Shown: piece after piece, positions 23,824 through 31,828 of the stretch
How the letters are laid out: each line of letters begins with the position of its first letter
Numbering within the stretch: position 1 is the first letter of the stretch
Assembly: GCA_963714145.1 (NCBI GenBank)
Contig: OY970235.1
Coordinates: 124,001 to 188,000 of the forward strand
Direction: 5' to 3'
DNA length: 64,000 bases
Source: JBBWZH01 sp035544115
GTDB taxonomy: Bacteria; Actinomycetota; Actinomycetes; Mycobacteriales; CADCTP01
Position numbers and translations under genes: made by a program
The notes under the pieces: generated by a model
Databases searched by the model: none
Told to the model about the DNA's origin: nothing
What the model saw: the letters and a program-made list of their open reading frames with translations, nothing else

Positions 23824-24929
23824 CCGTGCAGACCGTGCCGGCGGTGCTGGACGAGGCGATGAGCTTCTTCGCGCTGCCCGAGGTCGCGTCGATCACGTCG
23901 CCCGGCCGGGTCCGCACGGTTCGGGAGTCGGTGGCGGCGACCGGTACCTACCACCACACCACCGACGAGCTCCTGCTCGGCGCCAAGATCGCCTGGCGCA
24001 ACCACGCCCGGTGCTCCGGCCGGGCCAGCTGGCGGTCGCTCGAGCTCACCGACGCCCCGCACTGCGACGGCGCCGCGGACATCGCCGCCGCGTGCTGGGA
24101 CCACCTGCGGCGCTCGACCAACGACGGCCGGCTCCGCGCGCTGATCACGGTGTTCCGGCAGCGCCCGGCCGGCGGCAGCGGCGTCGAGATCGTCAACCCG
24201 CAACTGATCCGCTACGCCGGCCACCGGCGCGAGGACGGCTCGATCGTCGGCGACCCGCTGCACGCCGACCTGACCGCCACCGCCGTCCGGCTCGGCTGGC
24301 GCCCGGCGGGCACGGCTTTCGACATCCTGCCGCTGATGGTCCGGGTGGACGGCGGCCCGGTGCAGCTGTTCGACGTGCCCCGGGACGCGGTCCTGGAGGT
24401 TCCGCTCAGACACCCCAGGTACGCCTGGTTCGTCGACCTCGGGCTGCGCTGGCACGCCAACCCGGCGATCTCCAACCTGACGCTGGAGATCGGCGGGCTG
24501 TCCTACCCGGCGGCACCGTTCAGCGGCTGGTACGTGGGCTCGGAGATCGGCGCGCGCAACCTCGGCGACGACGACCGGTACGCGATGCTGCGGACCGTGG
24601 CGGAGCTGATGGGCGAGGACACCAGCCGCAACGACACGCTCTGGCGGGACCGCGCGCTGATCGAGCTGAACCAGGCCGTGCTCTACAGCTACCGTGCCAG
24701 CGGCGTGCACATCCTCGACCACCACACCGCGGCCAGCCAGTTCGTCCGGCACGTCGACCGGGAGAAGGCGCTCGGGCGGCGGGTGCCGGCCGACTGGGCC
24801 TGGGTCAACCCGCCGCTGTCGGCGAGCACGACCGCGACGTACCACCGCGCCTTCGACCCGCCGGACTTCTCCATCCGGCCGAACTTCGTCCCGCGCGGCC
24901 CGGCCGGCTGCCCGGTCGCCGCCTCGTGA
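23820..24929 (+). CDS. nos: Nitric oxide synthase oxygenase
   Basis: A 369-residue bacterial NOS oxygenase domain without a fused reductase, which is the usual bacterial length. The haem-ligand segment KIAWRNHARCSGR puts the axial Cys at residue 65. The substrate region GWYVGSEIGARNLGDD carries the Glu that binds arginine, and a late WVNPPLSAS supports the pterin/dimer region. NOS converts L-arginine to citrulline and NO using haem, tetrahydrobiopterin or folate, and borrowed reductases. The residue after the haem Cys is Ser where most NOS have Ile or Val. Starts at GTG 23820 or 23826. In actinomycetes NOS genes inside clusters feed nitration, as in thaxtomin, but the TxtE-type P450 is absent here. 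Confidence 0.92.
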   Translation: MTVQTVPAVLDEAMSFFALPEVASITSPGRVRTVRESVAATGTYHHTTDELLLGAKIAWRNHARCSGRASWRSLELTDAPHCDGAADIAAACWDHLRRSTNDGRLRALITVFRQRPAGGSGVEIVNPQLIRYAGHRREDGSIVGDPLHADLTATAVRLGWRPAGTAFDILPLMVRVDGGPVQLFDVPRDAVLEVPLRHPRYAWFVDLGLRWHANPAISNLTLEIGGLSYPAAPFSGWYVGSEIGARNLGDDDRYAMLRTVAELMGEDTSRNDTLWRDRALIELNQAVLYSYRASGVHILDHHTAASQFVRHVDREKALGRRVPADWAWVNPPLSASTTATYHRAFDPPDFSIRPNFVPRGPAGCPVAAS

Positions 24930-25053
24930 GCTGACACCCGGCGACCACCGCCGGCGCGCTCCCCGCTCGACCGGGCTCGTCGCGTCGAGTCAGGGCGACG
25001 GTGAGTTCTCGCTCACCGCGGCGGGGTCACCGGCAAGCTGCTCGGGCGGCTCG

Positions 25054-25398
25054 TTACTTCGCCGGTGCGCGTCCGTTGAAGTCCGCCGCTGGATAGCGCT
25101 GCTGGCCCGCGTCGAGCTTGCGATGGGCGGCGTCGGCGAGGTCGATGCCGAGGACGTCGGCGAGGCGGACCAGGTAGAGCAGAACGTCGGCCATCTCCTC
25201 GCCTGCCCGGGTGGCGAGCGGCTCCTGGGTGGTCAATTCGCGTGCCTCGCCGGCCGGCAACCACTGGAAGAGCTCGGCCAGTTCGCCGACCTCGCCGACC
25301 AGGGCGAGGATGAGCGACTTCGGGTCGTGGAATCTGGCCCACTCACGCTGCTCGGTGAACTCGCGCATGCGTTCGGTCAGGTCGGTCAGATCGGACAT
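25054..25398 (-). CDS. MazG-like nucleotide pyrophosphohydrolase
   Basis: A complete 114-residue single-domain MazG/RS21-C6-type NTP pyrophosphatase starting MSDLTDLTERM. The metal-binding pattern EVGELAELFQWLP and the later EEMADVLLYLVRLAD, with its EExxD core, are intact. Such enzymes hydrolyse dNTPs (often dCTP or damaged nucleotides) to the monophosphate. The upstream ATG at 25473 is rejected because its extra residues are shadow-like. Bases 25188-25380 are duplicated in direct orientation at 36680-36871, where only a broken gene remains. A 14-bp perfect palindrome lies 31 bp upstream. Confidence 0.9.
   Translation of the reverse strand: MSDLTDLTERMREFTEQREWARFHDPKSLILALVGEVGELAELFQWLPAGEARELTTQEPLATRAGEEMADVLLYLVRLADVLGIDLADAAHRKLDAGQQRYPAADFNGRAPAK
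25188..25380. repeat. Left copy of a 193-bp direct repeat (within mazG-like gene)
   Basis: Matches 36680-36871 with five substitutions and one single-base deletion by eye. Sequence similarity stops abruptly at both ends. The two copies have the same orientation and bound the accessory segment between them. Confidence 0.9.
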
Positions 25399-25428
25399 CC
25401 GCCGAGTGTCCCAGCGGCAGCAGGTTAG

Positions 25429-25442
25429 AGTGTCGCGACACT
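25429..25442. promoter_or_regulatory. Perfect 14-bp palindrome upstream of the mazG-like gene
   Basis: AGTGTCGCGACACT is a perfect palindrome located 31-44 bp before the mazG ATG, where a repressor binding site would lie. No regulator gene is adjacent, so the cognate protein is unknown. Confidence 0.35.
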
Positions 25443-25499
25443 GCGGCCCGACGGGCTTCCGCGTTCCGGACATGCCCCCACCCGCGCGATTCTTTCGTG

Positions 25500-25725
25500 C
25501 TGCCTGGGGACTGTCTCGTGACGTTGTTGCGGCGTTCGGCTGTCGGCTGCTGGGGGAGGCGAGGGATCCTCGCCGGAAGCCACCCGCGGACCGGCCAACG
25601 GTCCTATGTGGTCGTCGAACTGAAGCAATGGACCGCAGTCGAGCTGTTCGAGGACGAGACCAGTCTGGTCACCCTGCCGGGTTTCCCGAATTCACCGCGA
25701 CTGCACCCCGGCGCGCAGGTCGCCG
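25500..25725 (+). pseudogene. Decayed fragment resembling a DUF2075-family helicase N terminus
   Basis: One frame reads GILAGSHPRTGQRSYVVVEL followed by KQWTAVELFEDETSLVTLPG. The TGxxSYVVVELKQW pattern is characteristic of the N-terminal part of DUF2075/Schlafen-like DNA/RNA helicases, to my knowledge of that family. The frame has no valid beginning, and there is no ATPase domain after it. It is therefore a remnant of a much larger gene, left at the left edge of the repeat-bounded segment. Confidence 0.45.
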
Positions 25726-25759
25726 ATAATGCGAATATCTGCTCGACGCACCGAGGTCA

Positions 25760-26035
25760 GCCAAGGAGCATCCAGGGGCCTGGCCGTCCTGCCGGCGGGA
25801 GCCGAGCCCAACGTGCTGTGGCTGGCCTTCCGCAAAGCGCCGGCGAGCAAGTTCGTCCGCAACCGGGTGCGTCTCGACCTGAATCACGGACAACTTCGAG
25901 TTCAGGGCCACGCGCCTGCTGTCGCTGGGCGCCGTCCGGCTTGCCGACATCGCCGATGGCGACCGGAGGTCGACCACCTTCGCTGACGTCGAGGGCAACG
26001 AGTTCGACCTTATCGACGGCCACGACAGCGAGTAG
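25760..26035 (+). pseudogene. Broken VOC/glyoxalase-like protein
   Basis: The first frame carries PNVLWLAFRKAPASKFVRNR and VRLDLNH, the glyoxalase_6 strand pattern. After a shift near 25895-25910 another frame continues with TRLLSLGAVRLADIADGD and FADVEGNEFDLIDGHDSE, then TAG at 26033-26035. Together they make the usual two-thirds of a VOC-domain protein. The N-terminal beta-alpha-beta unit is missing and the middle is frameshifted, so it is unlikely to be functional. Confidence 0.65.
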
Positions 26036-26070
26036 TCCGACCTGACGGAACCGAGAGGAAGGACGGCCAG

Positions 26071-26590
26071 GTGGCCAGCACGCACGTGATCGTCCTGCCC
26101 GGCGGCGGGTATGCCGAATACACTCCGCACGAAGGCGAGCCGATCGTCAGGTGGCCCACCGACACGGCGTGCACGCAAGTGTGTTCCGCTATCCGCTCCG
26201 CGCCCGGCACCCGGCGCCACTGGACGCGCTGCGCGGCGAGATTCGCCGCCAGCGGGCAGAAGGCGCGCACCGCGTCGGGCTCGTCGGGTTCTCCGCAGGC
26301 GGTCATCTGGCCGGACTGGCAGCCCTAGCGACCGGCGCCGCGCCCGACGAAACAGCGCAGTTCGCTGTCCTGGGATACGCCATCACCCCGATTGAGACCG
26401 AGACCTACCGTCCTTCCCGGCTGATCCCGCTCGGCGAGGGCGCCAGTCCGGAGCTACGCCGGTCAACATCGCTGGACGCTTTGGTCACTCCCCAGTCGCC
26501 GCCGTTCTTCGGCTGGCACACCGCGGAGGACCGCTACGTGCCTCCCGAACACACCTACCGCTTGGCCACGGCACCCGGAGCACCAACCCT
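26071..26590 (+). pseudogene. Broken alpha/beta hydrolase (acetyl-esterase type)
   Basis: Starting at GTG 26071, HVIVLPGGGYAEYTPHEGEP is a typical esterase N terminus with its HGGG-like oxyanion loop. A one-base shift near 26150 moves the frame to HRHGVHASVFRYPLRA. From there it runs through the nucleophile elbow GFSAGGH and the acid region WHTAEDRYVPPEHTYRLA. After about 26580 the sequence loses all similarity and the catalytic His region is absent. The remaining frame overlaps the 3' end of the nuclease gene on the other strand. It looks frameshifted and truncated. Confidence 0.7.
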
Positions 26591-26683
26591 CGGCGTGGAC
26601 GGGGGCCGAAACGGCGTCAGCTACGTCTACCGGCGGACTGGTCCAGAACTGGAGGTCAGAGCCGAACTGCGGCGGATCCGCCG

Positions 26684-27754
26684 CTACGCCCCGACCATTG
26701 ACGACCAGGCGACTGCGATCCGCTCTCTTGCCTCCCTCGGCGCCGCGAGCCGTTCGAAGATGTTCCCACCGCGCCAGTGGAGGCAGTCAATCCCATAGGT
26801 GTGAAGCAGGAGAACGTCGTCATCGATGGGACGATCTGGAAACAGTGCGGTGAGCCGTCTGATCGGCTGAGTGGCGTGTGCTGCGTAGTCCAACAGTTGA
26901 CCGAGGGCATCCCGGACATATCGATGAGCCGCCGACCGTTTGGCCTCGATCAGATCAGCGTCCGCCACGACATAGAGATCGGACCAGCCGATGGCGAGAT
27001 GCAATCTCATCGCCTCGCCGTCGGGGAGAGTCTCACGGTACCTCGCCACCAACCGAGCCTCCGCCCGACTGAGGTGCACGGTCCGCGCAGTCCGTTCATA
27101 TTCCCTGGTCTCAGTCCTATAAGCTTCCGGTGGGACAGCCTTCGACCCGCTGTCGAGAGCCGTCAATAGGACTCTTTCGGCCAGGTTATCCTCGTCGCGC
27201 TGGTCGGCACCGTCGAGGCCGAGTCCTGAGATCAGCGCGGCCGAGCGTTCGGGCGAGGGTACCCGCGCTCCCTGAAATACATCACGCGGACTGTAACCCG
27301 CCAGTACCTGCAGGTCACTGTACCTGACGTCCTGAACGCGTTGGAAATCGAGCACACTGTAGACGTTGACCCAACTCCCGGTCGCCGGCTCTGGCTTCCA
27401 CAAGGTGTCGGCCAGCTCAGGATTTCTCAGTCTGCATCCGATTCTTGCGACGGCTTGCAGGTGATTCGCGCCGGTGAAAAGGACGGGGTCGCCCGTCGAG
27501 AGGCGATCAATCATCCGATTATGGTGAGCGAGCGCACCCCAGAATCGGGCGGCTCCATTCGGATGAAGCCGGAGAAGCACCGCGACATCTTGATCGTTCA
27601 GACACTCTCGCAGCGGCCCCTCGATGAAGGAAACTTCCACTTCCAGGGTATGCGCGAACCGGCTCCTAGTAGCCGGATTTCCATAGGACGGAGCGATGAG
27701 TACGAGTGGTCCATGGAAACCCTGGGTATCGACCGTGACGTCCAACATCGCCAT
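26684..27754 (-). CDS. Putative PUA/EVE-like plus PD-(D/E)XK nuclease-domain protein
   Basis: A 356-residue protein in two parts. Residues about 55-185 have a PUA/EVE-like pattern: RFWGALAHHNRMIDRLSTGD then PVLFTGANHLQAVARIG, later WVNVYSVLDFQRV and GYSPRDVFQGARV. Such modules read modified bases in several restriction enzymes. The C-terminal part contains SDLYVVADADLIEAKRSAAH with the acidic residues and Lys272 spaced as in PD-(D/E)XK nucleases, followed by RDALGQLLDYA, typical of Mrr-like and VRR-like members. A role in cleaving modified invading DNA is inferred. It is transcribed away from the 28082 gene and its 3' end overlaps a dead hydrolase. Confidence 0.6.
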   Translation of the reverse strand: MAMLDVTVDTQGFHGPLVLIAPSYGNPATRSRFAHTLEVEVSFIEGPLRECLNDQDVAVLLRLHPNGAARFWGALAHHNRMIDRLSTGDPVLFTGANHLQAVARIGCRLRNPELADTLWKPEPATGSWVNVYSVLDFQRVQDVRYSDLQVLAGYSPRDVFQGARVPSPERSAALISGLGLDGADQRDEDNLAERVLLTALDSGSKAVPPEAYRTETREYERTARTVHLSRAEARLVARYRETLPDGEAMRLHLAIGWSDLYVVADADLIEAKRSAAHRYVRDALGQLLDYAAHATQPIRRLTALFPDRPIDDDVLLLHTYGIDCLHWRGGNIFERLAAPREARERIAVAWSSMVGA

Positions 27755-28036
27755 GTCGCGGAGAATAAGCTAGCCGACTCAGGTCGGGCCCACCTTCGCA
27801 AGGAGAACCAATACAGTGAAGTCAAAGTACATCTCAGAGATGACGCTCGTCACCACCTGAACGGCAACGACCCGACCCTGCCCGGTGCGCAAGCGTTGCT
27901 GGCGCTGACACGATCGCCCGGGCACGCGCGGTCACAAAGATCGCCCGAGACAGGTCCGGCCAGGGCTGTTACGGTGTCCCTGCCGCGCAGCGGAGTCTAC
28001 GGAAGCACCGGGACAACCAGCGCAGTCGACAAACTT

Positions 28037-28066
28037 TCACTCGTAGTGACGTGCGCTCACGCACGT
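28037..28066. promoter_or_regulatory. Two adjacent inverted repeats in the 27755-28081 divergent intergenic region
   Basis: TCACT-CGT-AGTGA (28037-28049) is immediately followed by ACGTGCG-CTCA-CGCACGT (28049-28066). The second ends one base before the GGAAGG ribosome site of the gene at 28082. They may be operators or form an RNA hairpin occluding the ribosome site. The rest of this 327-bp gap between divergent genes shows nothing else recognisable. Confidence 0.45.
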
Positions 28067-28081
28067 GGAAGGAACACAACC

Positions 28082-29134
28082 ATGTCCAGAACCGTGCTCG
28101 CATTTCTGCCCCAGCACACCACGACCAAGTCTCGTGTGATGGCGATCGTCGACAAGGGCAGCGGCGAAGAGATCGATGCGGTGGCTACCGTTGGATGGCC
28201 GCACGAGGCCATCGCGCTCTGCAACATCCTCAATTCTTCCGAGTCCGGTCTCGAGAACCTGTCCGGCCTCTGGGCCAGCCTGCCCGCGAGCGTACGGGCC
28301 AGTCTGGAGCGGGCGCGCGACGAGCGCGCGGGAGACGACGACCGGCGCAGTGGGTTGGCCTCGCTGTTCGTCGCCGATCTCGAGGTACCGGATCTTCCGG
28401 ATCCCGAGGCTGCCGTCGACTGGGCCGTACTGTTCCCCGCGGTTGCCTGCCCGGCGGAAGGCTGCGAGGGCTGCGAGGGCTGTCCGGCGCACGCCAAGGA
28501 TGCCGCCACCGTCGGCAGCGACAGCGACAGCGACAGCGGCAGCGCCTGCGGTCCGGGCGGTTCGTGTAGTTGCGCGACAGCCGAGCTAGGCGAGGATGAC
28601 GAGCCGTGCGTGTGCCAGACATACGTGGTCGGCCCCCGCTGGGCAGTCGCGATCTACCAGTCGTTGGCTGAGATCGCTCATCTCCTGGTGGACCACGCTC
28701 TCGACCTGATGTGGGGGGTCGAGGGGCCCTCGAGCAGCTTCCCGTCGTCCTTTGTCGCCCAGCCGCCCGGATTCTTCTTACGCCTGGCCAAGGCATGCGC
28801 CGATCTCTGCGCTGAACTCGCGCGTGGAGCGGAGCCGATCCCGCACACGATCGCCGAGCAGGTGATGCTGGACGAGGCGGCGCGCTCGTACATCGACGCC
28901 TTCATCGGTGGCGACGGGCTCGACGTAGAGAGCATGAAGCGCGACCTGCAGCATCTCCCTGAGGCGTATGGCGACTTCGACATGGACGCGTTGTGGATGT
29001 TCCAGATCTCCGACACCGACTGGTTTGAACTGACCGAGTCGGAGAAGATCTTCGACCCGGGCTCGATCGACCGCGTCTTTGATGTGTTGCCTGAAGCGGC
29101 GCAGTGGCCCAGGTCCGGTGAGCCAGCGAGCTGA
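28082..29134 (+). CDS. Unknown protein with Cys-rich and Ser-Asp-repeat central segment
   Basis: A 350-residue acidic protein starting MSRTVLAFLPQHTT, with GGAAGG upstream. No family was recognised. The N-terminal 100 residues look globular (SRVMAIVDKGSGEEIDAVAT). Residues about 120-180 are striking: CPAEGCEGCEGCPAH, then a Ser-Asp run (SDSDSDSGS) and CGPGGSCSC, ending CVCQTYVVGPRWAVAIYQSL. The clustered Cys pairs could bind zinc or an Fe-S cluster, or form disulfides. The C-terminal half is helical and ends with DTDWFELTESEKIFDPGSID. There is no signal peptide or membrane helix. It is convergent with the unknown three-gene operon downstream. Confidence 0.65.
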   Translation: MSRTVLAFLPQHTTTKSRVMAIVDKGSGEEIDAVATVGWPHEAIALCNILNSSESGLENLSGLWASLPASVRASLERARDERAGDDDRRSGLASLFVADLEVPDLPDPEAAVDWAVLFPAVACPAEGCEGCEGCPAHAKDAATVGSDSDSDSGSACGPGGSCSCATAELGEDDEPCVCQTYVVGPRWAVAIYQSLAEIAHLLVDHALDLMWGVEGPSSSFPSSFVAQPPGFFLRLAKACADLCAELARGAEPIPHTIAEQVMLDEAARSYIDAFIGGDGLDVESMKRDLQHLPEAYGDFDMDALWMFQISDTDWFELTESEKIFDPGSIDRVFDVLPEAAQWPRSGEPAS

Positions 29135-29258
29135 CGAGAACGAGGCCAGGCTCGCAACCATCAGCTGCGAGCCCGGCAAGGACGAACCCAGACGTGCCGG
29201 CTGGTCAGCACCTTCAACGAGCAGTCGACATTCAGGATGTGCATGATCGCCGCGACGG

Positions 29259-30776
29259 TCAGTACGCGCCGGGAAGCGTGAACAACAACCGGTCTATCTG
29301 CGGCACCCCGGCCGCCTCGGTCGCCTGCCGCAGCAGCCGATACCGATCGGCAACAGCGTCAGCGGCTGCCCGCTCGGCGAGCGGTATCGGTCGTCGGGAA
29401 ACCGGTAGCGCGTTCCCAAGCTGGTTCAGCCGGCGCACGGCGAGGCGCAGGCCGTCGGTCACCTCGCGTGGCGTGAGCCCATCGACCTTCTTTCGGGCCC
29501 CCCACTTGTCCCGGACTACCGCAAGGTAGTATGCGGCCCATCCTTCGTGGCCGGGAGCGCCCGGTATCAGGGCCTGCGCGACTCGGACGGGCAGGGGCAC
29601 GTCGGCCTCACCTACCGCGTAGCGATCCCGGGTAGTGGCGGCGAGCAAGCGTCCGAGCGCGGCGAACTGCCACCGCTCCAACGGCCCGCGCCCACGGCTG
29701 TGCCAGACATCCACGGCTGCGGCAACGTGTGCGACCTCGATCGGGTGGGCAACGCCAGGGCCGCCGCATGATCCGCACACGTCCGCCCAGCCGACGAGCG
29801 TCAGCGACCACCACGTCATCTGGTCGGCATCCGCGAGGTCGGTACCGTGGATGCTCTGACAGTCGACGTTGTGCAGCTTGCGACCGCTCGTGTCGCCGAT
29901 TGCTAGGCGAATCCATCCCCAGGCCGCGACAGCGGCGCACTCCTTCTCCGAAGAAGTGTTGAAAGCCCACGCCGGTGTCGGCAGTGCCGGTGGCAGTGTC
30001 AGTTCGCCACCCGACTCGAGAGCCTGGTGCTCCGCCGCTGAACGGAAGTCGACCCAGCGAGAACCGACGACGTGATCCGCGTGGAGCGTCCCGTGCTCGC
30101 GGAAGATCGCCATCCGCGCACGCTCGAGGTGGTCGGCCGCCGATGCGAGGACCCGCCCGATCGAGCCGTCAGGCAAGCCATCGCCGCCGGCGCGCCGCTG
30201 GAGTGGTTCCACGCTGACAGCCGCGATGAGGTCACGCCGCAACGGTTCGGGCAGGTCCGCCAGCAGGGGTGACAGGTCGTCACTACGACTGTACGGACCG
30301 AGGCCCGCGGCAACGCGGTACTGCGACGTCAGCCGCCCGCGCCCGTCGGCGTCCAGCCGACGCGGTCGCCAAAGGTAGTCCGGCTCATCGTCGTACGTCG
30401 GCGGCAGCAGCCGCGTCGGGTCGACGCGGGCTGATTCCGCACGTGCGTTCTCCGCCGCTCGGGCGAGGTTGCTACGAGCCTCGGCTTCGGTGGCGAGCCG
30501 CGCAGCCGCGCCCGCCAACCACTGCGGCCACTCGTCCCACAGGCATGCGATCCTGCGCGTAGAGACCTCGATGAGGTCGCCGGGGTCCAACTTCTTGTCG
30601 TACGGGAAAGCGGCCGAAGCTGGCGCCGGGCCGGGAGCGATGATCTTCAGGCGTACCTTCCCCCCGCGGGCTGGCGTGACCACCTCTGCCTCTGCGGCCG
30701 CCGGTGGTTCGCCCCACTGTTCTGCCTTGGTCAGCAACGCGTACCGATCGCCAGTGCGGATGTTGGCTTGTCTCAC
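29259..30776 (-). CDS. Unknown 505-residue protein (third gene of an uncharacterised operon)
   Basis: Starts at GTG 30776 with an AGGTGAG ribosome site. Residues 1-75 look like a small beta-barrel (RQANIRTGDRYALLTKAEQW, then KVRLKIIAPG and DPGDLIEVSTRRI). A short Ala/Arg-rich coiled coil (about 85-120) follows. The central part includes AIFREHGTLHADHVVGSRWV, and a DVCGSCGG pair of Cys sits near 340-346. The C-terminal third is helical (RVAQALIPGAPGHEGWAAYY). No catalytic motif was recognised. It is 58 bp downstream of, and co-oriented with, the 326-residue unknown gene, so it probably belongs to the same transcript. Confidence 0.65.
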   Translation of the reverse strand: MRQANIRTGDRYALLTKAEQWGEPPAAAEAEVVTPARGGKVRLKIIAPGPAPASAAFPYDKKLDPGDLIEVSTRRIACLWDEWPQWLAGAAARLATEAEARSNLARAAENARAESARVDPTRLLPPTYDDEPDYLWRPRRLDADGRGRLTSQYRVAAGLGPYSRSDDLSPLLADLPEPLRRDLIAAVSVEPLQRRAGGDGLPDGSIGRVLASAADHLERARMAIFREHGTLHADHVVGSRWVDFRSAAEHQALESGGELTLPPALPTPAWAFNTSSEKECAAVAAWGWIRLAIGDTSGRKLHNVDCQSIHGTDLADADQMTWWSLTLVGWADVCGSCGGPGVAHPIEVAHVAAAVDVWHSRGRGPLERWQFAALGRLLAATTRDRYAVGEADVPLPVRVAQALIPGAPGHEGWAAYYLAVVRDKWGARKKVDGLTPREVTDGLRLAVRRLNQLGNALPVSRRPIPLAERAAADAVADRYRLLRQATEAAGVPQIDRLLFTLPGAY

Positions 30777-30834
30777 CTATAGCTCACCTTTCCTGAGCTC
30801 AGTTTCCTGACGGGCTCAGCCGCTTTCGTTCGCT

Positions 30835-31815
30835 TCAGTCCGCATTGCCGGCCAGATCAAACTGTCGGAGCCAGGCGATGTCGCCGGCGCCGATGGTCGC
30901 GACCAGGCCGGCACACAGCCAGATCATGGCCGGTACAAGATCGTCGCCGAGGAGTTCGACGACGTCCTCGACCGTGGGCGTCAACGTCCCGAGATGCTCC
31001 TCGAACGACCCTTCGCTTGTGCCCCAGATCGCCGCGGCGAGGACCGACGCGGGGCCGACGTTGTGAATATCGCCTACATTGTCGTTGGTCCATGCCACGG
31101 CGGCGTCGAGTTCGGGTTCCGCCACCCCCGCTTCCTTGGCCCCCAGTAGCCAGCCCAGCGGTATCCCGAACATGAGGGAGCCGATCAGGTCGAGGTTCTC
31201 CTCGGAAATCTCGACATCCCCGGAGAACAGACGGTTGAGGATGTCGCGCGGAGCCTCCGGGTCAATATTGCCATCGACGATCAACTCGACGACACCGGCC
31301 ACCTGGTCACTCAGGAAAGTAGCTGGATTCAGGTCCGTCTCAGACTCCTCCAAGTGCCGCAGCACAGTGGATTCGAACGCCTCGACCTCCTGTGCGCTGA
31401 ACAGGTGCTCGTTCACCTCGGTAACGACGTAGCCAAGATCGGCTGCAGCAAGCAGGGAAGCCCGGAGTCCCGGATCGTCGGTGCGGCCCGCGGCGTCTCG
31501 GAAGGCCGAGTCGAAGCACTCAGGTGATATCGGTGTCGGCTCGTCGGCATCAGGATCGAAGAAGATTGGCTCGTGGGGCTCCGCGTCTCGCCCGAACTTC
31601 GCTCGGAACGCCGCCAACTGTTCGCGCAGTGCCGTCACCGTGTCCGGCGACAAGGCCACGGAGTAGGAGCCGTCCTTATTGACGGTCCTCTGCGGGTAGC
31701 GGGAGTCACCACGGCGTTCGGCCACCATTGCACCATGCTGCTCGAGTCGGTGAGCCCGTTCAGCGAGCCTGCGGGCTCGCCGGTGACGCTTCGCGTCCTT
31801 CGTCGGATCACTCAC
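30835..31815 (-). CDS. Unknown 326-residue acidic protein (second gene of operon)
   Basis: The N terminus is strongly basic (DAKRHRRARRLAERAHRLEQ) and the remainder very acidic. The middle contains SAQEVEAFESTVLRHLEESE and the C-terminal half several predicted helices, including a hydrophobic IGSLMFGIPLGWLLGAKEAG and VPAMIWLCAGLVATIGAGDI that may be buried or membrane-associated. No known family was recognised. It starts 14 bp after the end of the 31829 gene and is followed after 58 bp by the 505-residue gene. The charge split suggests a nucleic-acid-binding N-terminal tail (inference). Confidence 0.65.
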   Translation of the reverse strand: MSDPTKDAKRHRRARRLAERAHRLEQHGAMVAERRGDSRYPQRTVNKDGSYSVALSPDTVTALREQLAAFRAKFGRDAEPHEPIFFDPDADEPTPISPECFDSAFRDAAGRTDDPGLRASLLAAADLGYVVTEVNEHLFSAQEVEAFESTVLRHLEESETDLNPATFLSDQVAGVVELIVDGNIDPEAPRDILNRLFSGDVEISEENLDLIGSLMFGIPLGWLLGAKEAGVAEPELDAAVAWTNDNVGDIHNVGPASVLAAAIWGTSEGSFEEHLGTLTPTVEDVVELLGDDLVPAMIWLCAGLVATIGAGDIAWLRQFDLAGNAD

Positions 31816-31828
31816 GAAAGTCCTCCTC

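Noticed and set aside
9757..24929. Thaxtomin-type nitrotryptophan cluster
   Set aside because: NOS and a tryptophan-related enzyme are present, but there is no TxtE-like P450 or NRPS in the window, so the thaxtomin assignment is not supported.
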